This document shows positions 27,071 through 36,262 of a DNA stretch of 64,000 nt, piece by piece; within the stretch, counting starts at the first letter, position 1, and each line of letters opens with the position of its first letter. The translations under genes were made by a program, and so were the position numbers. The notes below the pieces were generated by a model. It saw nothing but the letters and a program-made list of their open reading frames with translations, searched no databases and had not been told where the DNA came from. Origin of the DNA: Flavobacterium rhamnosiphilum (lineage in GTDB: Bacteria; Bacteroidota; Bacteroidia; Flavobacteriales; Flavobacteriaceae); the NCBI RefSeq assembly GCF_004349195.1, contig NZ_SMLG01000003.1:186001-250000 (forward strand), read 5' to 3'.

Positions 27071-27210
27071 AAAGCGGAGTAACATTTTAATTGTTTCAGC
27101 CGTACTAAAACTTTTAATTGGAACAACCCCGTATTTACCATTGAAACCGTAGGCATATTTATACTCCAGAATACATTGCCTTGACTAAGGATTTTTATTT
27201 GAAGATGTAA
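27071..27210 (+). pseudogene. Decayed duplicate of the trmN6 3' end
   Basis: Plus-strand alignment to trmN6 from 25617: shared AAGCGGAGT, then TTTCAGCCG, then a region encoding TIET where trmN6 has IIET, then HIYTPEYIALTKDFYLKM-stop where trmN6 has HQYTPEYIELTKDFYLKM-stop. The first and last parts are in different frames, so at least one frameshift is present, and no start exists. It lies 1.46 kb downstream of the true gene end, in the same orientation. Confidence 0.85.
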
Positions 27211-27358
27211 AAAACTTCCTTTAAACCAATCCCAAAATTTCATAGTTTCCTATTTAATTGAAACTTTAGTTGTACTTTAGAAACTCAATTTGATAGTAAA
27301 ATAAACCAAGTACATAAAAATATAACAATTGTTTATGCTTTTGTTATATTTCTTTATG

Positions 27359-27366
27359 TAAATTTG
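27359..27366 (+). promoter_or_regulatory. -7 box before the acyl-CoA dehydrogenase
   Basis: TAAATTTG fits TAnnTTTG, 23 nt before the ATG. The nearest TTTG (27340-27343) is closer than the usual 19-21 nt spacing. Confidence 0.45.
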
Positions 27367-27389
27367 TCACATATAAAAATTACCAAACC

Positions 27390-28568
27390 ATGAAACCAGA
27401 CTTATTTCAAGCTCCAGATTATTATAACTTAGACGATTTACTAACAGAAGAGCACAAACTAGTACGTGATTCTGCCCGTGCATGGGTAAAACGTGAAGTG
27501 TCTCCTATTATAGAAGAATATGCTCAAAAAGCGGAATTTCCAAAACAAATCATAAAAGGTTTGGGTGAAATTGGTGGTTTTGGTCCTTATATTCCAGAAG
27601 AATACGGTGGTGCAGGTTTAGACCAGATTTCATACGGCTTAATCATGCAAGAAATTGAGCGTGGTGATTCTGGCGTTCGTTCTACCTCATCTGTACAATC
27701 TTCTTTGGTGATGTATCCAATTTGGAAATACGGAAATGAAGAGCAACGCGTAAAATACTTGCCAAAGTTAGCCACAGGAGAATTTATGGGATGCTTCGGA
27801 TTAACTGAACCTAATTACGGTTCAGATCCAGGAAGCATGATTACCAACTTTAAAGACATGGGAGACCATTATTTATTGAATGGTGCCAAAATGTGGATTT
27901 CAAATGCACCGTTTGCTGATATTGCTATTGTTTGGGCAAAAAATGAAGAAGGAAGAATTCACGGTTTAATTGTAGAACGCGGAATGGAAGGTTTTTCTAC
28001 TCCGGAAACGCACAACAAATGGTCGCTTCGTGCGTCATCAACTGGGGAGTTAATTTTTGACAATGTAAAAGTGCCAAAAGAAAACTTATTGCCAAATAAA
28101 TCTGGATTAGGAGCACCACTTGGTTGTCTTGATTCAGCACGTTACGGAATTGCCTGGGGCGCTATTGGCGCAGCAATGGACTGCTACGATACGGCATTGC
28201 GTTATGCTAAAGAAAGAATCCAGTTTGACAAACCTATTGCAGGAACTCAATTGCAACAAAAGAAATTGGCCGAAATGATTACTGAAATCACTAAAGCACA
28301 ATTATTGACTTGGAGATTAGGCGTTTTGAGAAATGAAGGCAAAGCAACAACAGCTCAAATCTCAATGGCCAAAAGAAATAATGTAGATATGGCAATCCAT
28401 ATTGCTCGTGAAGCCAGACAAATGTTAGGCGGAATGGGAATTACCGGAGAGTATTCTATCATGCGTCACATGATGAATCTTGAATCAGTAATTACTTATG
28501 AAGGAACCCATGACATTCACTTGTTGATTACTGGAATGGATATTACTGGAATTCCAGCTTTTAAATAG
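27390..28568 (+). CDS. Acyl-CoA dehydrogenase, glutaryl-CoA dehydrogenase type
   Basis: 392 aa. Acyl-CoA dehydrogenase motifs: GCFGLTEPNYGSDPGSM, KMWISNAPFADIAIVWAK, RYGIAWGA, and the C-terminal VITYEGTHDIHLLITG with the catalytic Glu. The TEPN-GSDP and YEGTHDIH pattern matches glutaryl-CoA dehydrogenases, which decarboxylate glutaryl-CoA to crotonyl-CoA in lysine and tryptophan breakdown. It is FAD-dependent and cytosolic. No other lysine-degradation gene is adjacent. A TAAATTTG -7 box lies at 27359-27366. Confidence 0.88.
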   Translation: MKPDLFQAPDYYNLDDLLTEEHKLVRDSARAWVKREVSPIIEEYAQKAEFPKQIIKGLGEIGGFGPYIPEEYGGAGLDQISYGLIMQEIERGDSGVRSTSSVQSSLVMYPIWKYGNEEQRVKYLPKLATGEFMGCFGLTEPNYGSDPGSMITNFKDMGDHYLLNGAKMWISNAPFADIAIVWAKNEEGRIHGLIVERGMEGFSTPETHNKWSLRASSTGELIFDNVKVPKENLLPNKSGLGAPLGCLDSARYGIAWGAIGAAMDCYDTALRYAKERIQFDKPIAGTQLQQKKLAEMITEITKAQLLTWRLGVLRNEGKATTAQISMAKRNNVDMAIHIAREARQMLGGMGITGEYSIMRHMMNLESVITYEGTHDIHLLITGMDITGIPAFK

Positions 28569-28604
28569 TAATAAAGAACTATTAAAGTGTTTATAAAATT
28601 GATA

Positions 28605-28636
28605 GAAAAAGCTTCTTGGAAACAAGAAGCTTTTTT
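28605..28636 (+). terminator. Terminator after the acyl-CoA dehydrogenase
   Basis: Hairpin AAAAAGCTTCTTG / CAAGAAGCTTTTTT with a short loop. Confidence 0.9.
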
Positions 28637-28659
28637 ATATTTACATAAAAATACCACTT

Positions 28660-29442
28660 ATGAATATTGAAACAATCAACAATAGCATTCAGTCCCAAAA
28701 AGAACTATTGTTACAACATTCTTTATATAAAAAAGTAAAAACTATTGAGGACTTACAGTGTTTTCAAGAAAACCACGTATATGCAGTTTGGGACTTCATG
28801 TCCTTATTAAAAGCATTACAATCCAAATTAACTTGTACAACAACTCCTTGGTTCGCTACAGAAAATCCTGAAACTAGGTATTTGATAAACGAAATAGTCC
28901 TTGCAGAAGAATCAGATTTGACAATTGATGGCCGTCGCCAAAGTCATTATGAAATGTACATTGAAGCGATGGAAGCCTGTGGAGCAAACACCGCTGGAAT
29001 TGAGCATTTTTTATCCGAAGTAAATTCGCTTAAAAACATATTTGTTGCTATTAAAAAAAGCAATTTACACCCTAACATCAAAGCTTTCTTAGACTTTACT
29101 TTCAGAGTTATTGACGAAGGAAAATCGCATGAAATTGCAGCTGCTTTCACTTTTGGAAGAGAAGATCTAATTCCAGGCATGTTTACCGCTATTTTGAAAA
29201 ACTTTCAAGAAAATTTCCCCAAAACTGATTTGAGTAAACTCATTTATTATTTCGAAAGACATATCGAATTGGATACTGACGACCATGGCCCAATGGCAAT
29301 GAAAATGATAACAGAACTTTGTGGAACTGATCCTCAAAAATGGTCTGATGTAGAAGAAATTTCAATTTTAGCCTTAGAGAAACGCATTGGTCTTTGGGAC
29401 GCTATCGAAGAGAATATACTTCATAAAGAAGTGTGTATTTAA
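28660..29442 (+). CDS. DUF3050 family protein
   Basis: 260 aa. Mostly helical, with conserved His/Asp/Glu pairs such as FQENHVYAVWDFMSLLKALQ (split), RQSHYEMYIEAMEACGA, EGKSHEIAAAFTFGREDLIP and RHIELDTDDHGPMA. These match DUF3050, a family with a heme-oxygenase-like helical fold; the spaced His and acidic residues may bind metal. Exact reaction unknown. It lies 53 bp upstream of a metallophosphoesterase and may form an operon with it. Confidence 0.82.
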   Translation: MNIETINNSIQSQKELLLQHSLYKKVKTIEDLQCFQENHVYAVWDFMSLLKALQSKLTCTTTPWFATENPETRYLINEIVLAEESDLTIDGRRQSHYEMYIEAMEACGANTAGIEHFLSEVNSLKNIFVAIKKSNLHPNIKAFLDFTFRVIDEGKSHEIAAAFTFGREDLIPGMFTAILKNFQENFPKTDLSKLIYYFERHIELDTDDHGPMAMKMITELCGTDPQKWSDVEEISILALEKRIGLWDAIEENILHKEVCI

Positions 29443-29495
29443 AAACAGCTATGCAAACCGTTTTTATTTATCTTTATTTTTTTAAAAATAAATAA

Positions 29496-30392
29496 ATGTC
29501 TTCCCAAGAACGATTAACAAGAGCCTACAAAGAAGCCAAAAGAATTCCTTTTGACGATCACTCTAAATTTATCATTTTTAGTGACTGCCACAGAAGTGAC
29601 AACAGTTTTGCTGATGATTTTGCAAGCAACCGAAATGTCTATTTTCATGCCATGACCCAATATTATAATGATGGTTTTGCGTATTGTGAGTTGGGTGACG
29701 GGGATGAATTATGGGAGAATATTTTCTTTAAAACTATTTTCGAAGCACACAAAAACGTGTATCTTTTACTAAAGAAATTCCACGATTCCAATAGATACCA
29801 TAAAATCTGGGGCAATCACGAAATGACTTTTCGAGATAAAGATCATGTAGAGAAAACGCTTACTACGTATACAAACACACAAAATGACAGAATTGAACCT
29901 TTGTTTACCGGTATAAAATGTCATGAAGCCATCGTTTTAGTTCATCAGGAAACGAAACAGGAACTGTTTTTAACCCACGGTCATCAAGCCGATTTTATGA
30001 ATTACATTGGTTGGAAAATCAACAGGTTTATGGTGCGTGTCTTATGGAAACCGCTACAAATTTGGGGAATATCAGACCCTACGAGTCCCGCCAAAAATTA
30101 TGTGGAACGGATAAAAATAGAACTGCGCATAAAAAAATGGATTGAGGACAACAATCGTAAAATTACCATTGTAGGTCATACGCATCGTCCCAGTTTTTCG
30201 TATCCAAGTCAAAATACAACCCCATATTTCAATGACGGAAGCTGCGTGCATCCCAGAAGCATCACCGGAATTGAAATTGTAAATGGAACGATAACACTTA
30301 TAAAATGGTTTATCGATACTAAAGAGAATGGCATTCTTCAGGTTGTAAGAGAAGTGCTTGAAGGCCCTACAAATCTAAAAGATTACAGATAA
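29496..30392 (+). CDS. Metallophosphoesterase
   Basis: 298 aa. Calcineurin-like motifs in order: FSDCHRSDN (first metal site), ELGDGDELWEN, WGNHEM, FLTHGHQADF and VGHTHRPSF. The unusual first motif (D-x-H with an aspartate pair and a following 'ADDFASNRN') resembles a UDP-2,3-diacylglucosamine hydrolase-like group, but the lipid A genes are absent nearby, so the substrate is left open. It ends at a terminator shared with the ferredoxin-tail duplicate. Confidence 0.82.
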   Translation: MSSQERLTRAYKEAKRIPFDDHSKFIIFSDCHRSDNSFADDFASNRNVYFHAMTQYYNDGFAYCELGDGDELWENIFFKTIFEAHKNVYLLLKKFHDSNRYHKIWGNHEMTFRDKDHVEKTLTTYTNTQNDRIEPLFTGIKCHEAIVLVHQETKQELFLTHGHQADFMNYIGWKINRFMVRVLWKPLQIWGISDPTSPAKNYVERIKIELRIKKWIEDNNRKITIVGHTHRPSFSYPSQNTTPYFNDGSCVHPRSITGIEIVNGTITLIKWFIDTKENGILQVVREVLEGPTNLKDYR

Positions 30393-30422
30393 AAAAAGCG
30401 TTTGCCTCGGCAAACGCTTTTT
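30391..30422. terminator. Bidirectional terminator after the phosphoesterase
   Basis: Stem AAAAAGCGTTTGC, loop ctcg, GCAAACGCTTTTT. On the minus strand it also follows the 67-bp ferredoxin-tail copy, and was perhaps the original ferredoxin terminator. Confidence 0.9.
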
Positions 30423-30483
30423 CATTAATTTTCAGGAGCCAACTCCAGTTCTAATCCTTCGAGGCTTTCCGTGATTGGGATTT
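30417..30483 (-). repeat. 67-bp direct repeat: distal copy of the ferredoxin 3' end
   Basis: Identical base for base to 36707-36773, which holds the last 19 codons and stop of the 2Fe-2S ferredoxin gene plus the T-tract after it. It abuts the terminator at 30391-30422 on one side and the polyamine operon on the other. The copy has no start and is not a gene. Confidence 0.95.
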
Positions 30484-30497
30484 ACAAACTAAACTCT

Positions 30498-31514
30498 CTA
30501 TTTTGATTTCCATATAAATCCATCCAGAAGATAATGGGTAAACTGTGGTATCGTCAACAAAGGAACAAGGAAAAAATGGTAATTCGAAAAATCAGATTCG
30601 CTCCATGAAAATTGCTCATTCCAAACGAAAACTTCCCAAACATACTCTTCAAAAAAAGCAATCGCTAATAAAAAAATTATAAAAAACAATATTCCTCCGC
30701 CTCCTTTTGCATAATTCAAAACTCCTAAATCAACATCTGATTTTTTATCTATTTCATTGAGATAAATCAACGCAATATAAGGTATGCCGTGAGAAACAAC
30801 ATTAAGTAACGTAAAAACTAAATCATTATTAAAATACACAATACCAAAATACCATGACAGGAAAGTTCCTATAATAATTGCATTTTTAGGAATATTAAAA
30901 TACCTTTCTTTACTACTTATATAAACTGTTCTTACAATATAAAAAACTACAATCAGTCCATAAATCCAGCCAAGGATTTCCAGTACTAATTGATTTTCAA
31001 ATCGAATAAAATCTTTTTCAGTAAACCAATTGAATGTCCGAGGTGAAGAAAAAGACCAATACAACATTGGGTAAACTGTTGCCGTGTAAATAATCAAATT
31101 ATCAATAGCTACACTCCAATTTGTTTTAACTTCTTTTCGAGAATAAAGACGCATAAAACCGTATTGCTGTCTTATAAAATGAAAAACCGCTATGTATGCC
31201 AAAACTGACCAAAAAACAACACTGCCGAAACTGAAAAGAATTATCCCGATAACAAAACAAACTACAGGCAGGGCAATCAATAATTTTCTTCTTTTCTTAA
31301 ACTCTTCGCGAACGAAATAGGTTTTAAATAACGTAGCGTAAACATGTGCTACATCTATAAAAACGATCAAAAAAAGCCAGGTATAAAAAGAATGTTTAGT
31401 CTCAATAACTTTCAAAGCATCATGGAACAAAAACACAATAGCAATGACAACAAATGAAGGTGCCAAAATAAAAAAACCATCCGTTTTTGGTTTATCAATC
31501 CAAGGTTGAGCCAT
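30498..31514 (-). CDS. Polytopic membrane protein with conserved histidines (unknown family)
   Basis: 338 aa with about eight to ten hydrophobic segments. His residues are placed at membrane borders: DVAHVYATLFKTY, VFHFIRQQYGFMRLY, VVSHGIPYIALIY and PQFTHYLLDGFIWK. This arrangement is reminiscent of membrane di-iron or heme proteins, but I do not recognise the family. It is the last gene of the polyamine operon and overlaps the FAD oxidoreductase gene by 20 bp, so the two are tightly coupled. Function unknown; a membrane redox partner is inference. Confidence 0.7.
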   Translation of the reverse strand: MAQPWIDKPKTDGFFILAPSFVVIAIVFLFHDALKVIETKHSFYTWLFLIVFIDVAHVYATLFKTYFVREEFKKRRKLLIALPVVCFVIGIILFSFGSVVFWSVLAYIAVFHFIRQQYGFMRLYSRKEVKTNWSVAIDNLIIYTATVYPMLYWSFSSPRTFNWFTEKDFIRFENQLVLEILGWIYGLIVVFYIVRTVYISSKERYFNIPKNAIIIGTFLSWYFGIVYFNNDLVFTLLNVVSHGIPYIALIYLNEIDKKSDVDLGVLNYAKGGGGILFFIIFLLAIAFFEEYVWEVFVWNEQFSWSESDFSNYHFFLVPLLTIPQFTHYLLDGFIWKSK

Positions 31515-33120
31515 CTATTATTTGATTTACAATATTAATACCTTGATGAAATGCTTCTTCGAAAATTGAAATTCCAGACAAATCTGAATGCGCAAAGAAA
31601 ATTTTGTTGTCAATATTTTGTGATGCTTCTTTCTTGGCTGCGCCAAAAATAAAACCAGGAACAGGACTAATCATTCCGTGTCCTAAAAGACGAATATTTA
31701 TTTCTTCCGTAATGCTTTCAATATTGGGATGTGCAATTTTCAAATCATCAAAAACCAGTTGTTTCCAATGCGCACTTTTCTTATGATACAAATCCCTCCT
31801 GCTTTTCTTTACATCTGAAGATGAAAAGCTATAATAGTATGTAATTACTTTTTTAGACTGTACCTGTTGCAAGGATTGGTGTTGGTCATAAATATAACCT
31901 AACCCTTTTGCTCCATATACAACATTATCCCAACACAAAGGATAACTACCATTATCTGCCAAATCAGAAACAACCAAAGTTGCCAAAAGCCATGGAGCAT
32001 AATGAAAATTTTGTGCCAACATCTTTCTGTTTTTAATTATATACTGATTCACAAATTGAGGTGTAGCCATAATCACTTTATCAGCAATTATCTCTATTGT
32101 TAATTTTTTCTCCGCGTCAAAAACAGTGGCGACAACTTTTCCATCTATACTTTTCACATCATAAACCAAATGATTTTTCAGCGTTTTATTTTCAGCATAT
32201 TTTTGCAAATGATGTGCTAATCTGGCATTACCTTCCGGCCAGGTAAGTACATTGTCTTTATTACCTTGTGTACTATCTTGCTTTCTTGCTGCGAAATAAT
32301 GTATTCCCGCCCAAGCAGAAACGTAACTAATTCCCAAACCAAAATCATCCCTGCAGCAATAATCAATGTAATCGAATAGTGGCTTCGAATCGAATCCTTC
32401 CTCCTCACACCATTGTTGCATTGTAATTGTATCAAATCCCCGAATAGTAGCATCACTGGAAGATAATGATAGCGGAATATTGAAGAAATACTTGCCATCT
32501 ACGCCTTTTCCTGCACGGAAAGCATCCATTTTTAAAAAGAATTTTTTGAATTGAATATCCTCTTCTAAAGAGTTTCCGATTTTAGGAATTAATCCTTCTT
32601 GCCAATTATTTTTATAAAACAAACGCTCGTTAGGTGCAAACGTAAGTTGCTCCTCATCAAATTTTGGAAATCCTTCTGAATCATAACCTATGATTATTTG
32701 CTCTTCTTCAAGAAACTGAAGCAATGCTGCATCCTGCTTATTGGGTAGCGGCAAATAATGTGCTCCCAATGGAAATTTAGAGTATTTATTTTCTCCATTT
32801 GAGGAATTCCCTCCCAAATGATTTTCTAATTCTATCAATAAAAAATCATCAATTCCTTTTTTAGAAAATTGACGTGCGGCACTCAAGCCCGAAATTCCTC
32901 CTCCAACAATTAAGTAGGAAATATGGATTTGACCGGAAGGTTTTGGAAAATTTTTAACCCGTAACCGATGTCCTAAAATATGATTTGTCCCTGACAAACG
33001 TATCAGTAAAGTAATTACTTTTTCCTGACAGGATTGCAAAAAAGGAATCACAAGTAAGGAAGCAGCTATCCCTTTTAGAAAAAAACGCCTGGAATAACTA
33101 TAATTTTCCCCACTCTTCAT
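31495..33120 (-). CDS. Tat-exported FAD-dependent amine oxidase-like protein
   Basis: 541 aa. The N-terminus carries a twin-arginine motif SRRFFLKG (about residues 10-17), a hydrophobic stretch and LQSC, so it is probably a Tat-exported lipoprotein. The FAD-binding GGGISGLSAARQF follows near residue 74, then an acidic ribose-binding LIELENHLGGNSS. The C-terminus ends with FAHSDLSGISIFEEAFHQG, typical of flavin amine oxidase-like enzymes. Its position behind an aminopropyltransferase suggests oxidation of a polyamine or its derivative in the periplasm; the substrate is inference. It overlaps both neighbours (20 and 23 bp). Confidence 0.82.
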   Translation of the reverse strand: MKSGENYSYSRRFFLKGIAASLLVIPFLQSCQEKVITLLIRLSGTNHILGHRLRVKNFPKPSGQIHISYLIVGGGISGLSAARQFSKKGIDDFLLIELENHLGGNSSNGENKYSKFPLGAHYLPLPNKQDAALLQFLEEEQIIIGYDSEGFPKFDEEQLTFAPNERLFYKNNWQEGLIPKIGNSLEEDIQFKKFFLKMDAFRAGKGVDGKYFFNIPLSLSSSDATIRGFDTITMQQWCEEEGFDSKPLFDYIDYCCRDDFGLGISYVSAWAGIHYFAARKQDSTQGNKDNVLTWPEGNARLAHHLQKYAENKTLKNHLVYDVKSIDGKVVATVFDAEKKLTIEIIADKVIMATPQFVNQYIIKNRKMLAQNFHYAPWLLATLVVSDLADNGSYPLCWDNVVYGAKGLGYIYDQHQSLQQVQSKKVITYYYSFSSSDVKKSRRDLYHKKSAHWKQLVFDDLKIAHPNIESITEEINIRLLGHGMISPVPGFIFGAAKKEASQNIDNKIFFAHSDLSGISIFEEAFHQGINIVNQIIDGSTLD

Positions 33121-34615
33121 CGAAATAACGTACTAGAATTTGATTGTCCAAACGATTAATCTCAATGTCTTTTGAAATCATATCTTTGGAAAAATAATTG
33201 AATTTATCAAACTGATAATTATAAAAGCGCAATCCTTCCACTTCTCTGTTTATTTTGTTAAAATTGGTTTTAAAACCATTCATTGCGATGGAGAAACCCC
33301 ATTCTCCAAATGACGGAACATAAGCGTGATAAGCATCGACTTGAGGAAAAACCTCCATTAAAGTTTTATTAATACACCAAAAAGATTTTGGTGCAAAATA
33401 AGGAGAAGTAGTCTGCACCACCACTACTGCATCCGCAGTAAGAAGACTTTTTAAAGTACTGTAAAAATTCAAGGAATATAGTTTTCCTAAGCTATAATTT
33501 GATGGATCTGGAAAATCGATAATTACTACATCAAACTTAGACTTATTGTTTTTAGCCCATATAAAAGCATCCTGATTATAGACTTTTACTTTCGGATTAT
33601 TGAGAGAGTTATGATTAAAATCGGTTAAAATTTTGTTTGTTTTAAACAACTTTGTCATGCCTTCGTCTAAATCTACAATGGTAACATTTTTAACATCAGT
33701 ATATTTTAATATCTCACGAACTGCCAATCCATCACCTCCGCCTAGAACTAAGACATTGTCTACTTGCTTTGCCATTGACATGGCAGGATGTACTAATGCC
33801 TCATGGTAACGGTATTCATCTGTAGAACTGAACTGAAGATTATTATTCAAATACAACCGATAATCACTTTTATTATGTGTTAAAACAATGCGTTGGTATT
33901 GAGTGGAATTTGAATAAATAATATTTTCACCGTACATTTTTCCTTCTGAATAGGATAAAATAGTATTTGAAAACAGGTAAACTACAAACAATAAAAGGAA
34001 AGACGCGATGGCTTTTGCTCTAAGCAAATAGACTTTTTTGAGCTCTGATTTTAACAGAAAGCACAAAGCGATAGCAATACTGATATTAATCATACCAAAG
34101 AACAACGAAGTTCCCATAATCCCTAATTGAGGAACCAAAACTAACGGAAACAATATGGATGCCAATAATGCTCCAATGTAATCGAAGGTAAATACATTAG
34201 AAACCAAATCTCTGAATTCGACTTTATCTTTTAGGATATTCATTAACAACGGGATTTCCAGTCCTACCAAACAACCGGTCACAAAAACCAATAGGTAAAG
34301 GATAAACTGAAAGGAATACACACTTTCGAACAACATAAAAAGCACTACTGAACTCAATCCTCCAATTAAACCAACCAGAATTTCAATTTCAACAAAAGTG
34401 TTGAGCATGTTCTTTGTGAGAAATTTTGAAAAATAAGAACCCACACCCATCGAAAAGAGGTATACTCCAATGATAAATGAAAATTGTTTTACAGAATCCC
34501 CAAGAAGATAACTTGCTAAAGTACCCGCTACTAATTCATAGACTAATCCACAGGTTGCAATAGTAAATACGGCGAAAAGAAGTAAATATTCAAATTTTAA
34601 AAACTTCTTACCCAT
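33098..34615 (-). CDS. Membrane-anchored polyamine aminopropyltransferase (spermidine synthase family)
   Basis: 505 aa. Residues 1-215 hold about six or seven membrane helices; the C-terminal 290 residues are a spermidine-synthase domain with DEYRYHEALVHPAM, the SAM-binding VLVLGGGDGLAVREILKY, the acidic IVDLDEGM and the catalytic IIDFPDPSN. Soluble SpeE is about 290 aa, so this is the long membrane-fused form. It would transfer an aminopropyl group from decarboxylated SAM, which SpeD in the same operon can supply. Overlaps the DUF350 gene by 8 bp. Confidence 0.9.
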   Translation of the reverse strand: MGKKFLKFEYLLLFAVFTIATCGLVYELVAGTLASYLLGDSVKQFSFIIGVYLFSMGVGSYFSKFLTKNMLNTFVEIEILVGLIGGLSSVVLFMLFESVYSFQFILYLLVFVTGCLVGLEIPLLMNILKDKVEFRDLVSNVFTFDYIGALLASILFPLVLVPQLGIMGTSLFFGMINISIAIALCFLLKSELKKVYLLRAKAIASFLLLFVVYLFSNTILSYSEGKMYGENIIYSNSTQYQRIVLTHNKSDYRLYLNNNLQFSSTDEYRYHEALVHPAMSMAKQVDNVLVLGGGDGLAVREILKYTDVKNVTIVDLDEGMTKLFKTNKILTDFNHNSLNNPKVKVYNQDAFIWAKNNKSKFDVVIIDFPDPSNYSLGKLYSLNFYSTLKSLLTADAVVVVQTTSPYFAPKSFWCINKTLMEVFPQVDAYHAYVPSFGEWGFSIAMNGFKTNFNKINREVEGLRFYNYQFDKFNYFSKDMISKDIEINRLDNQILVRYFDEEWGKL

Positions 34616-34823
34616 GAATAGCTGCGCTAATAATCATTGAAATCCCAATGATAAAGGCTCCAAAAACAATGGCTACAGCAATATTGTTTTTCTGTGTCAC
34701 TTCTTTCCAAGTGTTCTCTGGAGTCAATTTTTCAATAATAAAATAAGCAATCAATAAAATAACGATTCCCAAAAGAGAAAAAATAATAGAATTTAAGATT
34801 GGTTTTAATGTAAGAACATCCAT
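34608..34823 (-). CDS. DUF350 small membrane protein
   Basis: 71 aa with two membrane helices (about residues 13-31 and 46-68) around a charged loop EKLTPENTWKEVTQKNN. The Gly-rich second helix and length fit DUF350. These small proteins recur beside polyamine and glutathionylspermidine-type genes, but their role is unknown. Overlaps the aminopropyltransferase start by 8 bp. Confidence 0.8.
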   Translation of the reverse strand: MDVLTLKPILNSIIFSLLGIVILLIAYFIIEKLTPENTWKEVTQKNNIAVAIVFGAFIIGISMIISAAIHG

Positions 34824-34843
34824 GATTAGGTAGTTTTAAATTG

Positions 34844-35029
34844 TTATTTGTGGTAAAATGTATTTATTGGTCTTCGACCCATAGTTTGACCGGAACTATA
34901 ATTTTCTGTTGTTTCACAATCGCAGATTCTATTTCCTGAATATGTAAAAAACAAATATGCCGAATAGACAAACAACCCTATCACGATTGAAAACACATTG
35001 TTTTTCAAAAATTTTAATGCTTCATCCAT
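34844..35029 (-). CDS. Small single-pass membrane protein
   Basis: 61 aa from the ATG at 35029; a longer frame to 35089 would overlap the DUF4178 gene. One membrane helix (about residues 12-28, SIVIGLFVYSAYLFFTY) is followed by a CDCETTENY stretch. No family recognised. It sits between DUF4178 and DUF350 in the operon. Confidence 0.6.
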   Translation of the reverse strand: MDEALKFLKNNVFSIVIGLFVYSAYLFFTYSGNRICDCETTENYSSGQTMGRRPINTFYHK

Positions 35030-35033
35030 AGTT

Positions 35034-36260
35034 TTAATTATAAGGGGAATGATCGGAATCTTCCCATCTTTTTCGTTCAAAATTAACATTGAGATAGTAG
35101 AGAGCGACTAGTAAAACTGCCATAAAAATAATGGTCAACCAACGGTTTCTACCTGAAGGTTGATCCCAAACTGCTTTTATTGTCAGAGAATTATTTTGCA
35201 AATCCTCGGGAGCTTTTTGTGGTGTAATAACCAAATGGTATTTCCCGGCAGCAACGCCGCAGATATTAAACTCCTCTGAAGGATTTCCTTCAGTCCAGCT
35301 TTCGCCATCTGTATAGCCGTGATAATACTCGATATCTTTGCTGGCATAAACCGCATCATTTGTTTTCTCATTTAATAATGCAATCTGTACATTTGCCCAA
35401 GAATTATTCACTCCTGAGTTAACCGCAATTGTCATAGGTGCTGAACCGCCTTCTAATACAAATGAAGGACTTACAATTTCTTTATTATTAAAAGCATCAA
35501 AAGTCAGGTCTTTATAAAACACCTGCTTTTCTAATTTGTCTTTATAAATGAACCAGTGAGATAATAGAATCAAAATAGAAGCTACACAAAAAACAATAGC
35601 AGTATTTCTTATATTAAAAAAAAAGGGTTGCACTAATCCTGTTCCTACTTTTGATGGTAGTGCAAAAAATGGAAAGCCCTTTCGGATTTCCTTTGTAGTG
35701 ATATGTTCTCCAAAATAAGTCGTCTCTGTATCCCCATCTTTTTCAATAGAGATCATATTAGGTGCACTTATATATTCTATTGAGTGTATCTTTTTCTTTG
35801 GTAGTGTAAAATCAAAGAAACCTTGGGCAGAAACAATTTCAACATCCGTATAATCATACAGATTCATCACAATTCCTTCGTAAGTTAGGAACTTAGGACG
35901 ATTCGAAACTTCAAATTTATCTTCGATTTCTTTTAAAAAAATCCAATGTCCATCTGACTCAGAGAGATAAACAAAATGGTTCGATTTATCATTCAGGATA
36001 TACTCATTCCAATAATAAGCTCCATACACTTTCTTTGTAAGGATTCCAGTTACGGTATATTCAATCCCCTTAAGAATTCCTTTTTGACCAATTTGTAAAC
36101 CAACATGAGCAATTTTGTGATTGAATAATCTTTCGCGACGTAATTCTTTATTTGCGTCTGAGATATAAACACTCTGGCAATTGGGACAAACAAAATTTTT
36201 GACCTCAAAACCAATTTCTATAGTAGTAACCGTATTGCATTGATAACAAGAAACATCCAT
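35034..36260 (-). CDS. DUF4178 membrane protein with zinc ribbon
   Basis: 408 aa. The N-terminus has a zinc ribbon (CYQC and CPNC, residues 5-8 and 25-28), followed by a DUF4178 beta-rich domain with GQKGILKGIEYTVTGILTKK and WNEYILND, a second copy-like region near LTYEGIVMNLYDYTDVEI, and two membrane helices (about 218-238 and 375-395) around an extracytoplasmic beta domain. DUF4178 function is unknown; the family is often found near polyamine synthesis genes. Lies 2 bp after speD. Confidence 0.8.
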   Translation of the reverse strand: MDVSCYQCNTVTTIEIGFEVKNFVCPNCQSVYISDANKELRRERLFNHKIAHVGLQIGQKGILKGIEYTVTGILTKKVYGAYYWNEYILNDKSNHFVYLSESDGHWIFLKEIEDKFEVSNRPKFLTYEGIVMNLYDYTDVEIVSAQGFFDFTLPKKKIHSIEYISAPNMISIEKDGDTETTYFGEHITTKEIRKGFPFFALPSKVGTGLVQPFFFNIRNTAIVFCVASILILLSHWFIYKDKLEKQVFYKDLTFDAFNNKEIVSPSFVLEGGSAPMTIAVNSGVNNSWANVQIALLNEKTNDAVYASKDIEYYHGYTDGESWTEGNPSEEFNICGVAAGKYHLVITPQKAPEDLQNNSLTIKAVWDQPSGRNRWLTIIFMAVLLVALYYLNVNFERKRWEDSDHSPYN

Positions 36261-36262
36261 AT

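Noticed and set aside
27052..27243. 63-aa minus-strand frame
   Set aside because: It is antisense to the trmN6 3' end remnant read on the plus strand.
30417..30483. Second ferredoxin gene
   Set aside because: Only the terminal 19 codons and stop are present.
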